A stretch of 64,000 nucleotides of DNA from Flectonema sp. DT1601 (GCA_964019425.1 OZ025789.1:1-64000), one strand, 5' to 3'. Numbered from the stretch's first letter, positions 1-10,497 are shown. Numbers and translations are program-made. The notes: generated by a model not told the origin, from the letters alone.

Positions 1-335
1 CGGGTTTGCGGGTTTGCGGGTTTGCGGGTTTGCGGGTTTGCGGGTTTGCGGGTTTGCGGGTTTGCGGGTTTGCGGGTTTGCGGGTTTGCGGGTTTGCGGG
101 TTTGCGGGTTTGCGGGTTTGCGGGTTTGCGGGTTTGCGGGTTTGCGGGTTTGCGGGTTTGCGGGTTTGCGGGTTTGCGGGTTTGCGGGTTTGCGGGTTTG
201 CGGGTTTGCGGGTTGCGGGTTTGCGGGTTTGCGGGTTTGCGGGTTTGCGGGTTTGCGGGTTTGCGGGTTTGCGGGTTTGCGGGTTTGCGGGTTTGCGGGT
301 TTGCGGGTTTGCGGGTTTGCGGGTTTGCGGGTTTG
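1..335. repeat. (GGGTTTGC)n octamer tandem array
   Basis: About 42 head-to-tail copies of the octamer GGGTTTGC run from the first base of the window to 335. One unit near 211-217 is a 7-mer lacking a T; otherwise the copies look identical. The array is open on the left, so its true length is unknown. The unit is G-rich on one strand and C-rich on the other, as telomeric repeats are, but it matches no telomere repeat I know. The same octamer recurs in short arrays near 4403, 5080, 5676 and 9150. Confidence 0.97.
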
Positions 336-336
336 A

Positions 337-719
337 CCTGTCTTGAAATCCCGTGTCGAGCCAACCTCGGTCAGAACCCGATCCAAATATTTTGAGATGT
401 GGAACAGCGGGACGTGAGCTTCGTAAGCTTCTTCGGCCCAACCATTCGCATCCCTCGTCCAAAGGATGAACCGCTGCCGCAGTCCCTCCGGCTTCTCCTC
501 CACCACGGTGAATGGAACGTTCACCGCTCTCCCCGGTCCACTCGCAGCTCGCGCGATCCCGTTCCTCAGCAACTCCGCAGCGTGCCTCCCAGCGAAAGAT
601 GAAGTAGACGACGAGCGACTCAACTTCCCCACCTCCGGGTAAAAGGTCAAGTTCCACACCTGATCGAACCTATCCCTCGCAACATCAGTCATCCTACTTC
701 TGAGTCCGTCAACATCCAT
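337..719 (-). CDS. Reverse transcriptase N-terminal part of the YR retroelement (partial)
   Basis: The minus strand reads as an open frame of about 127 codons ending where the octamer array starts. It contains an RT-like start: a stretch with VPFTVVEE, then R-x-R-F-I-L-W followed by a helix ending in HISKYLDRVL and then TRDFKTG. These resemble the R-x-R-x-I and D-x-x-x-G-F segments (RT motifs 1 and A) of DIRS/VIPER-group RTs. The catalytic YxDD block and RNase H would lie beyond the cut. The same frame is also open upstream of the chosen ATG towards the recombinase stop, so the start is a guess. RT identity rests on these short motifs and on position. Confidence 0.6.
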
Positions 720-913
720 CGTCTCAACGCCACTCACATGCAAAGGCGACGAACGTTCCTCCGCCGTCGACGGCAGTCTTGTCCGCTTGCCCCTCCTGAT
801 GATGCTGTGCGTCGTGCACGGAGACAGCCGCGCCACCGCTTCCATCGCCTCACCTTCGTCGTCAACGTCCTCCGCAACTACAGCAGGATGGTGACCTTCC
901 ACGTTTGCAGCGC

Positions 914-1933
914 TCAGGCGGTGTCCACGAAATCCGACGAATACCTGATCGTTGTTGCAGAGATGTTGGTTCCGTCTTCGGCGTGCTTCAACAGTCGTGA
1001 TACCAGGTACCCTTCTGTGAGCCTTCCCTCGGCCATCGCTCGCATCAAAGCCGCGGCGGCGCCTCGTTTTATCGAGTGGCCCGTAAAACCCCGCATTCCC
1101 GGAGTCCCCCGCCACAACTCTGCCAACCGCTCGGTGGTGACGTCCGTCAGCCGATCGAAAGGAGCCAGCTCCCGAAACAAGCTTGCGATCTCCCCGACCA
1201 GATCCCCCCGCAAGACCGCCCAACGGGACGGCACGAACGGGTTTGCTCTCCGGTGTTTTGGCGACGTCCCCCAGTCCACGATCACTTCCGCGTCCTCCAC
1301 CAGAACGAAATGCGCCGACGTCAGCACGTGCACTTCTCCCCACCGGGAAGCCGACTTCCAACACACCAGCGCCGCGAGCCTCAAACGTCCCGTCAGACTT
1401 CTCGCCCAACCCAACAGCTGCTCCTTTGACATGGGAACTGCTTGCGAACGCGGAACGGCCGCCCCTTTTGCCCTCAGCGCGCTTGCCAGGCTGAGGAGCG
1501 GTTGGTTTTCCAGACCAAGGTGTCGGTAGATCCCGGACAGCGCCTTTGCGTATTGCAGCTGTCCCTGCGGTCTCACGTCTGTGGCCAGCACGAACAACGC
1601 AGCTGTTTCGGCAGACATTGGCAGACGCTGAGCCAACGCCCATTGTTCCAACCGACCCCAGAGGTTTCTGCGCTTCGATGAGGTTTCGTCCGCCCACATC
1701 GACGCGACGACCACCCCCAGGCGTTCCAACGCTGTGTCGTGGTCCACCCTTACTTCCATCGTGTCTCCACGGTGTCGATCGTCCCTCCGGATGTGTTCGA
1801 GGACCACCTTCCCGAAAACCGACGGAACTTCCACCTGCGCAGCGCATCTTCGTTTTCGGAATCCCTCTCGCGTACTCGCGCAAGGTCCCGGTGCGGCGAC
1901 ACTCGTTGACCCACGCTGCACTCCAGCTGGCAC
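914..1933 (-). CDS. Tyrosine recombinase of the retroelement
   Basis: This 339-codon frame has the tyrosine-recombinase (phage integrase-like) catalytic set in order: an Arg in SASRWGEVHVL (about residue 210), a G-H-S-I-K-R-G motif giving H-x-x-R (about residue 300), and the nucleophile candidate Tyr in TIRYSSDF near the C-terminus. The N-terminal half looks like the SAM-like DNA-binding domain (RLPMSAETAALFVLAT). DIRS, Ngaro and VIPER elements use such enzymes to insert circular cDNA without target duplications. It lies between the Gag-like ORF and the RT on the same strand. The first 50 or so residues may not belong to the enzyme; an internal start is possible. Confidence 0.85.
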   Translation of the reverse strand: MPAGVQRGSTSVAAPGPCASTREGFRKRRCAAQVEVPSVFGKVVLEHIRRDDRHRGDTMEVRVDHDTALERLGVVVASMWADETSSKRRNLWGRLEQWALAQRLPMSAETAALFVLATDVRPQGQLQYAKALSGIYRHLGLENQPLLSLASALRAKGAAVPRSQAVPMSKEQLLGWARSLTGRLRLAALVCWKSASRWGEVHVLTSAHFVLVEDAEVIVDWGTSPKHRRANPFVPSRWAVLRGDLVGEIASLFRELAPFDRLTDVTTERLAELWRGTPGMRGFTGHSIKRGAAAALMRAMAEGRLTEGYLVSRLLKHAEDGTNISATTIRYSSDFVDTA

Positions 1934-2014
1934 CGCGCCGACCAGGAGAGGCCGCGGTCCACTTGCCGCCCCTCCTCCCGCGACGCCCTCTACGGGTTCG
2001 TTTACGGCCAGGAT

Positions 2015-3655
<1,641 letters not shown>

Positions 3656-4192
3656 CGACTGGTGCGCCAGCCTGCCCCTTCAACTCTCGGTAGGCCATCC
3701 CACCGACGCGTGCCAAGTCCTCCAAACCCGGCTCTGCAAACCGCGGCGGTGGCACCTGATCCACGTCCATCACCGTTACCAAGGAACTATTTCCCCCGGT
3801 CATCGGCGACGGTACCGACGGCGCCGCTCCCCCCATCAGGCCCATCGCTCTCATCCTCTCCCTCATTCCTTCTGCACTCACTTCCGCCAATCCCGTCAGC
3901 AGCACAAAAACGGTCCGTGCCGACAACGTCCTCGCCAACCCCACGGGGATGTCGAGACACAAAGCCAACAACTTATCGTTGTCAGCCCTGCGGGATGACG
4001 AGCTGTCCTCACGACAGGTCGGCATCCAAATGCTGTCACTTCCTGACAGCCCCATCGCTGCTTGGAACCTCCTGTTCCTCGCAGTGAGGGATTACCTTCA
4101 TCCTACTCACATCTCCTAATAAGGGGCGTACCTTTTCCATTACCGAAGAAGGTACGGAAAAGTCAAAATAATGCTCCGGCATATTAATTCTT

Positions 4193-4429
4193 AAAACGCT
4201 TTGCGTTAAGACCCTTCCTAGCCTGAATAAATGAGTACAATGAAATAATGATAAGAGAACAGTAAAATGATAAATCTGAAATAATAACAAGAGAACAAAA
4301 ATGATACTTAAACAACATTTAATGTTGATCAATGAAAAGGAAAATATTATAAGAGTATATTGTACTTCACTTGCCTTTTGTGCAGTTCCCAGTCTGAGTG
4401 TTGGTTTGCGGGTTTGCGGGTTTGCGGGG
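4193..4429. repeat. Dispersed repeat, copy 1, ending in an octamer array
   Basis: About 210 AT-rich bases, from AAAACGCTTTGCGTTAAG to CAGTCTGAGTGTTG, followed by three GGGTTTGC octamers. The segment is repeated at 5471-5720 with roughly 85% identity by eye, and both copies end in octamers. No coding potential was seen. It may be the end of a mobile element into which octamers were added, or a subtelomeric repeat. Confidence 0.85.
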
Positions 4430-5079
4430 AACCGTGCAGCATTTACGTTGTTAATTGTACTGGGGTGAAATAAAGCAGAAACAAGGGATAGAAATGAATA
4501 AAGCAAGAACATTGTACAAAGTGAATTGTACCATTGGTTAAACTAATTTTCCTGTAGACAGAGCGAAAGAAAGGGTTAAGCCACAAGTACTAACAGAGCA
4601 AGATTTCCAAACATTCACAACGGGGTAGCGTGGCGCCGCCTGGCCGTGTCCTCGTGGTGAGGCTCGGCCGGGCGCGCGCCGTCACGCGCCGTCACGCGCC
4701 ACCGATTTCAAACTTAAATGTACAAGTATGAAAAAACCCTGTGATAAAGCGTAAAGAATGACAAAATGGAAAAGTAAAACAATGAATAATTTTCTGATAT
4801 TGAGGGACACGTTCCCAAGGATAACTTGTAATGCAAGCTTGTTTTATAACACACGGAATTTGCACATCTGAAACAATTGTTAAATGTAAAATGCCTTATC
4901 TAGAGAACAGTGTCTGCAGCCAGGTCGGCGCAACACTTTTTGCCCATGATCGGACTCGTCTAAATTGAGGAAAAATGATCGAAGATGAGAACTCAAACTT
5001 CGTTGCACACTAGAGCAGAAAAGACAAAGGATGATATTACGTAATTTAAAACTGCCATTTGCAAGGTTCCCAAGGAAAG
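4430..5079. other. Non-coding stretch with a GC-rich island
   Basis: AT-rich DNA without a convincing gene. An abrupt GC-rich island at about 4625-4706 contains three copies of GTCACGCGCC-like sequence and a hairpin-capable segment (GGCCG pairing with CGGCC, with CCTC/GAGG inside). A structured-RNA role cannot be shown. Confidence 0.5.
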
Positions 5080-5168
5080 GTTTGCGGGTTTGCGGGTTTG
5101 CGGGTTTGCGGGTTTGCGGGTTTGCGGGTTTGCGGGTTTGCGGGTTTGCGGGTTTGCGGGTTTGCGGG
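5080..5168. repeat. (GGGTTTGC)n array, about 11 units
   Basis: Eleven tandem octamers identical to those at the left edge. The array lies between GGTTCCC at about 5065 and GGGGAACC at about 5165, an inverted pair. The 3-unit array near 4403 has the same frame (GTTCCC before, GGGGAAC after). Confidence 0.95.
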
Positions 5169-5470
5169 GAACCGCTCGGCATTCTCAGTGAAGTACTGTT
5201 GAAAAGGAAAAGTCATAAAGGAGAGTCTGATAAAAACAATCACACGAATTAACCACATAACAGGATACTAGCATCATAAGCCTCATGTCGTCTTAGCTTT
5301 CCCATTTTCTCAGCTGAATAAAATGATGATGAGAAAGACAAAGGAGAACCAAGTTAACACGAAGCAACTCATTCACGAAGGGGTAATGGGAAAACGGCAC
5401 CGCATGCTTGTACAATTGCATGTTCGACCACGGCCTAAAATCGGCCGGGGGAAAGGTTGGCACCGTCACA

Positions 5471-5720
5471 CCAAAACGCTTTGCGTTAAGACCCTTCCTA
5501 GCCTGAATAAATGAGTACAATAAAATAATGATAAGAGAAACAGTGAAATGATAATTCTGAAATAATGATAAGAGAAATAATACTTAAACAACGTTTAACG
5601 TTTCAACGAAAAGGTAAATATTATAAGAGTATATCGTACTTCACTTGCCTTTTGTGCAGTTCCCAGTCTGAGTGTTGGTTTGCGGGTTTGCGGGTTTGCG
5701 GGTTTGCAGGTTTGCGGGTT
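5471..5720. repeat. Dispersed repeat, copy 2, ending in an octamer array
   Basis: Second copy of the AT-rich segment seen at 4193-4429, again followed by octamers (about five, one with a G-to-A change). The homology starts abruptly at AAAACGCTTTGCG and the DNA before it differs between the copies, so the left boundary is sharp. Confidence 0.85.
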
Positions 5721-5801
5721 TTCCTTCAAGGGAGACTGTTTCTCATTCGACCAAGGGGAAGGTTAAACAAGCGTTGGGGGACTTTTTCAACATGCGCAGG
5801 G

Positions 5802-5966
5802 GTGGTGGAGCTGAGTCCAACGAAAACGGACTTCAGTTACCCCGCCGCAGCGAGCCAAGGGTGTTCTTGCAATCGCGCGTTCTAGTGTAATCGCTTGTTA
5901 TTGGTGCGTGTGTAGTTTTTAAGTTTTATTATTTCGACAGGTGCAAAGCATGGAAGGACAATTACT
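5802..5966 (+). repeat. Duplicated 5' region of the Arg/Glu-rich gene, upstream copy
   Basis: These 165 bases match 6198-6371 almost perfectly; the downstream copy has 9 extra bases. The repeat covers the presumed promoter, a TTATTATTTCGACAG acceptor-like site and a start codon with five codons. After that this copy reads four or five more codons and reaches CAG|GTAATT, a good splice donor. It could be an alternative first exon joined in frame to the acceptor at 6345, or simply a remnant of a tandem duplication. Confidence 0.8.
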
Positions 5967-6354
5967 AGAATTCATTCAGGTAATTTTCCACCAAGCTTAG
6001 CACCGGAAAGAAATAATCAAAGGAATCAGACAGAAAAGTGTATGATTCCGAAGTTGGAAAAATGAACAAAACAACAGACATTTTTTATATATTCTTTAGC
6101 CTTCTATTTTTTCAAAAAGAAATTCTTTATACAGCTCGATCACTTCTTTCTCTCACACTCACGTTTTCGAAGCCCACCCTCCTCACCCCTCCACCCCGTG
6201 GTGGAGCTGAGTCCAACGAAAACGGACTTCAGTTACCCCGCCGCAGCGAGCCACCTTGAACCAGGGTGTTCTTGCAATCGCGCGTTCTAGTGTAATCGCT
6301 TGTTATTGGTGCGTGTGTAGTTTTTAAGTTTTATTATTTCGACAGGTGCAAAGC

Positions 6355-6849
6355 ATGGAAGGACAATTACTCAAGCAGAAGGAACTCGAGATAGCGGCCC
6401 GAAAGGCTGCTCGAGAAGCAACCCTTCGTCGAAGAGAAACATTGAAGTTGGAAGCTTCGCCGGTCATGGCGAAGGAACGTGAGCTGAAGGAGTTCGACAC
6501 GCCAGCCCGAAGGAAGGAAGCATTGGAGGTGGAGATCCTGTTGAGGGAACGTCAGCAGAAGGAACAAAAGGCAGAGTCTGCTCAGAAGGTGGCGGCTGCT
6601 CTTCGACGAAGGGAAGCGGCAACTGATGTTGAGAAACGTCAGCAGGTGGTAAAGGCTGCGGCTCGGGATGCTTCCATAGCCTGCAGGGTGGCCGCTCGAG
6701 AAGCTGCCATTCGACGAAAAGAAGCCCTGGCGGTGAGAACCTCCCGAAAGCAGGCGAAAGAAAAGCCTGGAACTTCGTCCCAGAAGCCAGCTGCAATGAA
6801 GCGGAAAGCACCCCCCGCAAAATCCCAGCGCATCAAGAGGCCGAAGTAG
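6355..6849 (+). CDS. Arg/Glu/Ala-rich helical protein with basic tail (unknown)
   Basis: A 164-codon frame starting at ATG 6355, ten bases after an acceptor-like TTATTTCGACAG. The product is almost wholly charged helix (Arg, Lys, Glu, Ala), with a loose repeat around RRREALK/AREATLRRRE and KERELKE. It ends in a Lys/Arg/Pro-rich tail (KSQRIKRPK) that could act as a nuclear localisation signal. No known domain is recognised; coiled coil or long single helix is likely. AATAAA signals follow at about 6940 and 6970. A decayed relative lies at 7868-8452 on the same strand, and its own 5' region is duplicated at 5802. It is one of few plus-strand genes here. Confidence 0.65.
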   Translation: MEGQLLKQKELEIAARKAAREATLRRRETLKLEASPVMAKERELKEFDTPARRKEALEVEILLRERQQKEQKAESAQKVAAALRRREAATDVEKRQQVVKAAARDASIACRVAAREAAIRRKEALAVRTSRKQAKEKPGTSSQKPAAMKRKAPPAKSQRIKRPK

Positions 6850-6977
6850 ACAACAATAGTCACCCGCAAAACTAGCACATACAGAAGTTCACATTTTCGT
6901 TTTGGAACACTGAGCAGGACGGAAATTAAGTTAATGCACAATAAACCCTTATTTTCATCCTAGGATAGCAACACACA

Positions 6978-6978
6978 A

Positions 6979-7009
<31 letters not shown>

Positions 7010-7010
7010 A
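6978..7010. repeat. (AAAT)n microsatellite
   Basis: About eight AATA/AAAT units just after the Arg/Glu-rich gene. A similar AAAT run at 7673-7705 flanks the inverted-repeat element on its other side. Confidence 0.9.
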
Positions 7011-7020
7011 TATGTGTATT

Positions 7021-7183
7021 AATTGGGGGGATGCTTAAGTTGACATAATTCAACTCGAAACAGTTTAATTATTATCGAGTGGGGATTCCGGCGCCGAGCG
7101 CGAAAAGCGCGAGGGGTCGGCATCACCACGAGATGATAATTATGAGTTGAGAGTTAGACATTATGTCAACTTACCGCCCAATT
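7021..7183. mobile_element. Foldback MITE-like element with GC-rich core
   Basis: The ends are inverted: AATTGGGGGG against CCGCCCAATT, then a perfect 14-base pair TAAGTTGACATAAT (7036-7049) and its complement (7160-7173). Weaker pairing continues inward to a GC-rich core (GAGCGCGAAAAGCGCGAG, about 7095-7113). The 163-base unit can fold into one long hairpin. There is no coding capacity, so it is read as a non-autonomous DNA element; target duplication is unclear. Confidence 0.75.
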
Positions 7184-7188
7184 TTATA

Positions 7189-7671
7189 TTTAATGCCATA
7201 AATTAGAATTAGGACTGTGCACATTTCATCACGAGAACCGCTGCTGATTTCTTCCATTTCACTATTGCCCTCCCCACATAATTACACTCACGGGCTCAAT
7301 AATTTTACGTTTGAAAGAAGCGTGAAATTAGGGCTCATAATGCCACTGAGGTCATAATCACACTCTTACTGATGCCCATTATCCACATCCATTAAATTAT
7401 CCTCCCGGAAAACTTAAAATCACCCCCAACATAATTGCCATTATGTCAAAATCACGCGGATTATTACAGGTCAATAACTACATCGCCACAGCCATTTTAA
7501 ACCAAAAACGGAAAATCATAATTTTACTGCTGTATTAGATTTGGCCTTAACTTCACACTTTTGTGATAATTTCGATTTGCCAGCCATCGGCCTTGTGTAC
7601 GGAATGTAATTATCGGGTTATTTCTATTCCGCGAGTGATGAAATGTGCACAGAAATAATTCGTTTATGGCA

Positions 7672-7676
<5 letters not shown>
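7189..7676. mobile_element. MITE with about 43-bp terminal inverted repeats
   Basis: The left arm 7189-7232 (TTTAATGCCATAAA...CTGTGCACATTTCATCAC) matches the complement of 7635-7676 with only a few internal differences. The 488-base unit has no ORF, so it looks like a non-autonomous DNA transposon. TTTA/TAAA at the edges may be a target-site duplication. It abuts the foldback element at 7021-7183. Confidence 0.8.
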
Positions 7677-7708
<32 letters not shown>

Positions 7709-7867
7709 AATAATAATATGGTCGTCGACTAATCGCTCTTGCATTCCTGTGACTGAGGGTTCAATACGCGATCACGCGGCACATTTTTTGGGTTTATGTA
7801 TTAACCTGTTTTGAATAACATTATTAAACTCAAATCTAAAATATAATTCCACAGCAGTAACAACACC

Positions 7868-8452
7868 ATGGTTAAGGACACCTTGGAAGCAAGACGCCGG
7901 CGGTGGCACGCAGTCATGGCGAAGGAGCCAGAGCAGAAGCGATTGAAGGAGATAGAGGCTCGAGAATGTGCCCTTCAAAGGAAAGAAGCCTTGGAGGTGA
8001 ACTTACTAAAGCAGAAGGAACTGCAGATAGCAGCTCGAAAGGCTGCTCGAGAAGCAACCCTTCGTCGAAGAGAAGCGTTGAAGCTCCAAGCTTCGGCAGT
8101 CATGGCAAAGGAACGTGAGCTGAAGGAGTACGACAACACACACACACACCAGCCCGAAGGAAGGAACCATTGGAGGTGGAGATCCTATTGAGGGAACGTC
8201 AGCAGAAGGAACAAATGGCAGAGTCTGCTCGGAAGATGGCGGCTGCTCTTCGACGAAGGGGAAGCGGCAACTGATGTTGAGAAACGTCAGCAGGAGGTAA
8301 AGGCTGCGGCTCGGGATGTCTCGATAGCCTGCAGGGTGGCCGCTCGAGGAGCTACCATTTTCGACAGAAGGAAGCGCTGGCGGTGAAAGCCTCAGCAGGC
8401 GAAACAAAGATCAACCACTGGAAGAACCCAAGGCATCAAGAGGCCGAAGTAG
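7868..8452 (+). pseudogene. Decayed paralogue of the Arg/Glu-rich helical protein
   Basis: From ATG 7868 the first 90 codons are intact, and from LLKQKEL onward they match the gene at 6355-6849 closely, with about 45 extra N-terminal residues (LEARRRRWHAVMAKEPEQK). At 8130-8147 a CA microsatellite has expanded by 11 bases relative to the intact gene, which shifts the frame. Homology resumes in other frames to the shared end at about 8452 (CAAGAGGCCGAAGTAG), with at least one more small insertion. The extra N-terminus suggests that the ancestral gene was longer than the surviving copy. Confidence 0.75.
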
Positions 8453-8455
8453 AAT

Positions 8456-8950
8456 AGTCACCCACCCCACATACATACAGAAGCACTATAAACCCGCAAT
8501 CGGCTGATGCTTTTTTCACCACTGTTATTCCCCATCCCGTAGTTCTTCTCACATTTCTATTTTATTGAAAATAATGTAATGAACGATAACCTTATTAATA
8601 TAACTAAATTCCTATATTTCCATCCCAGGGTCGCACACATTGCAGATACAAGTTCGATAAACCTGTTGTGAATGGTTTATAAAATATTTCCAAATGAAAC
8701 AAACAGATAACCTAAGCCACATATCCAATCATCATAAACCTAGCCGTCGTTTTCGTGCTAGCATATTAATATAACTATCTTTCAGAAAAACAAAAACAAT
8801 AAATAAAGAATAACCTTATCTTCGTCCATTCTGTGATATGACTTGATAAAACAGGGTGCAGTGTGCATTTTCAGCTAAGGGAGGACATTTTTCATTTGTC
8901 GTCCCGTTGGGACGGAAAAGTAATAAATGAATAATAAAAAGATTGCGATG
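8456..8950. other. Non-coding AT-rich stretch
   Basis: No gene is supported. It contains several AATAAA motifs and short AT-rich runs. Confidence 0.6.
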
Positions 8951-9019
8951 AGGATACAAAATTGGACTTAACTTAACGCGAGCGAAGCGAGCGTAAAGTT
9001 AAGTCCAATTTTGTATCCT
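8951..9019. repeat. Perfect 24-bp inverted repeat (foldback)
   Basis: Arm 8951-8974 (AGGATACAAAATTGGACTTA plus ACTT) is the exact complement of 8996-9019. The 21-base loop is GC-rich with the motif GCGAGCGAAGCGAGCG. The plan of AT-rich arms around a GC-rich core is the same as in the foldback element at 7021-7183, though the arm sequences differ. Confidence 0.9.
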
Positions 9020-9148
9020 GGACGGGTACCTAGCCAGACACAGGGAATAAAAACAGACGTGACTTGGTTGTAAAAATAAGGTTTGTTCAGAAAGATTTAA
9101 AAAAAAAAAATTGTGTGCGAGCAACGCGAGCCTGGAAGGGGTATCTCT

Positions 9149-9183
9149 AGTGCGGGTTTGCGGGTTTGCGGGTTTGCGGGTTT
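9149..9183. repeat. (GGGTTTGC)n array, four units
   Basis: Four octamers identical to the array at 1-335, lying between TCTCTAGT and AAACTTTTCGC. They sit just left of the first Crinkler/RHS-type duplication unit. Confidence 0.9.
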
Positions 9184-9291
9184 AAACTTTTCGCTAGTGA
9201 ACAACTTTTTTTTTCCTGTATAAAATTGCTATGGTAGGTAAGTTCATTTTCGCTGTTCAGTAAACGGAAAAGTTTTTCTTTCGCTACCCAC

Positions 9292-9640
9292 TGAAAGTTT
9301 TGTGCTAGAGGTTATCCTGTGGGAAAATAGATTGCGATATTTGGTTGAGAAATGACACGGCTGAAGAAATACACTAATACCACGCAGAAGCTTTTTTTTA
9401 GGGCAGTGTCCCATAATGGACTGCGATTATCTGTGAGGGAAATGATATTCATAACTAACTAACAACAACCAACTTATTCGAGACCGCCTTGCCAGGTGCA
9501 GTTGTCGTCCAGAACATGATTGGTGTTGAACTTTGGATACGGCTGCCTGTGTAAATAAAAAAGATAATTACAACAATACACCAGTCTCTCGTTCTCAGAC
9601 CAGTCTCTCGTTCTCAGGGTCCTAATAAAACAAAACACAT
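9292..9640 (-). promoter_or_regulatory. Orphan 5' region of a lost Crinkler/RHS-type gene copy
   Basis: This segment is nearly identical to 12996-13345, which is the upstream region of the first Crinkler/RHS-type gene and carries the acceptor TTTTCCCACAG about 25 bases before its ATG. Here the same region points into 9183-9291, where no header exon follows. The duplicated promoter/5' UTR therefore has no gene body. Confidence 0.6.
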
Positions 9641-10125
9641 ATTTCCCCTAACTTACATTCAAAGTGAACATAAGAGAAAAGCAAGACTGCCAAACTAAGG
9701 AGGAAAAACCTACATCACACAAATAATAAAAGCTTTGTGAAGAATTTTTGCAAAAGGAGAACGAGACCGCATGACACGGACTTGAATAATCTAATTTAAG
9801 TTTTGCAAATAAGAAAATAAAAAAGATAAAAACAACAAAACACATAAAAACCAAAATAAGTTTGGAATAACATGAGGGTTGTTAGCAACAATTACATAGT
9901 TCAACATTAAATGTTGGGCAAAGTCCAGGGTGGGGAGGTTTTACCGAAATAATACCATCTCCTGTGTCCTTCTAAGTTCTATGCAAGAACTACAAGAGAT
10001 CTTACAGAATTGTCCTTCATGGGAATAGGGGGAACCTCAATATGCTTATCACCTGTAACTTCTGTACTAACAGTCGGTCTTGTATGTTACAGATAGATGC
10101 TTGGTTTTGCTAAAGAACGACGTTC

Positions 10126-10132
10126 TATAAAA
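10126..10132 (+). promoter_or_regulatory. TATA box of the small secreted-protein ORF
   Basis: TATAAAA lies about 60 bases upstream of the ATG at 10191, and a start site near 10157 would make that ATG the first in the message. The motif is kept in all three duplication units (also about 13833 and 18575). Confidence 0.45.
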
Positions 10133-10190
10133 CCCATCCATTGAGACACAACAATGACCAAAAACATACTACACATACTTCCATCTCAAA

Positions 10191-10487
10191 ATGTTTCAGC
10201 TACTACTATTGCTATCACTATTTGTGGGTGTGGACGTTCAAATCCGACACCAGGTTCAGTTCATCCCTTGTGAACGAAGTCATAAGATTTGCAGGGGCAG
10301 ACCAACCTATATACAGGTTGGCACCAGCGTGATTTATTTCAAAAAAAAGGAACATAGAGCGAAGGAATTCTATTTTTGTGTTGGCACATCGTTGACATAC
10401 ATAACGATACCAAAACAAATTATGATTCCACATATTCAAATGGTTGAAAAGAAAGAATGGAAGAACGGGAATAACAAAAGAGGTTAG
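10191..10487 (+). CDS. Small putative secreted protein (unknown)
   Basis: A 98-codon frame. It starts with a textbook signal peptide (MFQLLLLLSLFVGVDVQ), then has three cysteines, two of them close together in a C-x6-C spacing (PCERSHKICRG), and a Lys-rich C-terminus (KKEWKNGNNKRG). It has a TATA box upstream and converges on the Crinkler/RHS-type gene, with stop codons only about 10 bases apart. The corresponding regions in units 2 and 3 do not keep the whole frame. No family is recognised. It could be a real secreted partner gene or a chance frame in a duplicated flank. Confidence 0.4.
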   Translation: MFQLLLLLSLFVGVDVQIRHQVQFIPCERSHKICRGRPTYIQVGTSVIYFKKKEHRAKEFYFCVGTSLTYITIPKQIMIPHIQMVEKKEWKNGNNKRG

Positions 10488-10497
10488 AAGCGGCAGA

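Noticed and set aside
6-395. Open frames through the octamer array
   Set aside because: A repeat without stops in any frame; not evidence for a protein.
9652-9854. A 68-codon hydrophobic minus-strand frame kept in all three duplication units (also at 13366 and 18099)
   Set aside because: Identity between units follows from recent duplication alone; AT-rich, and not supported as a gene.
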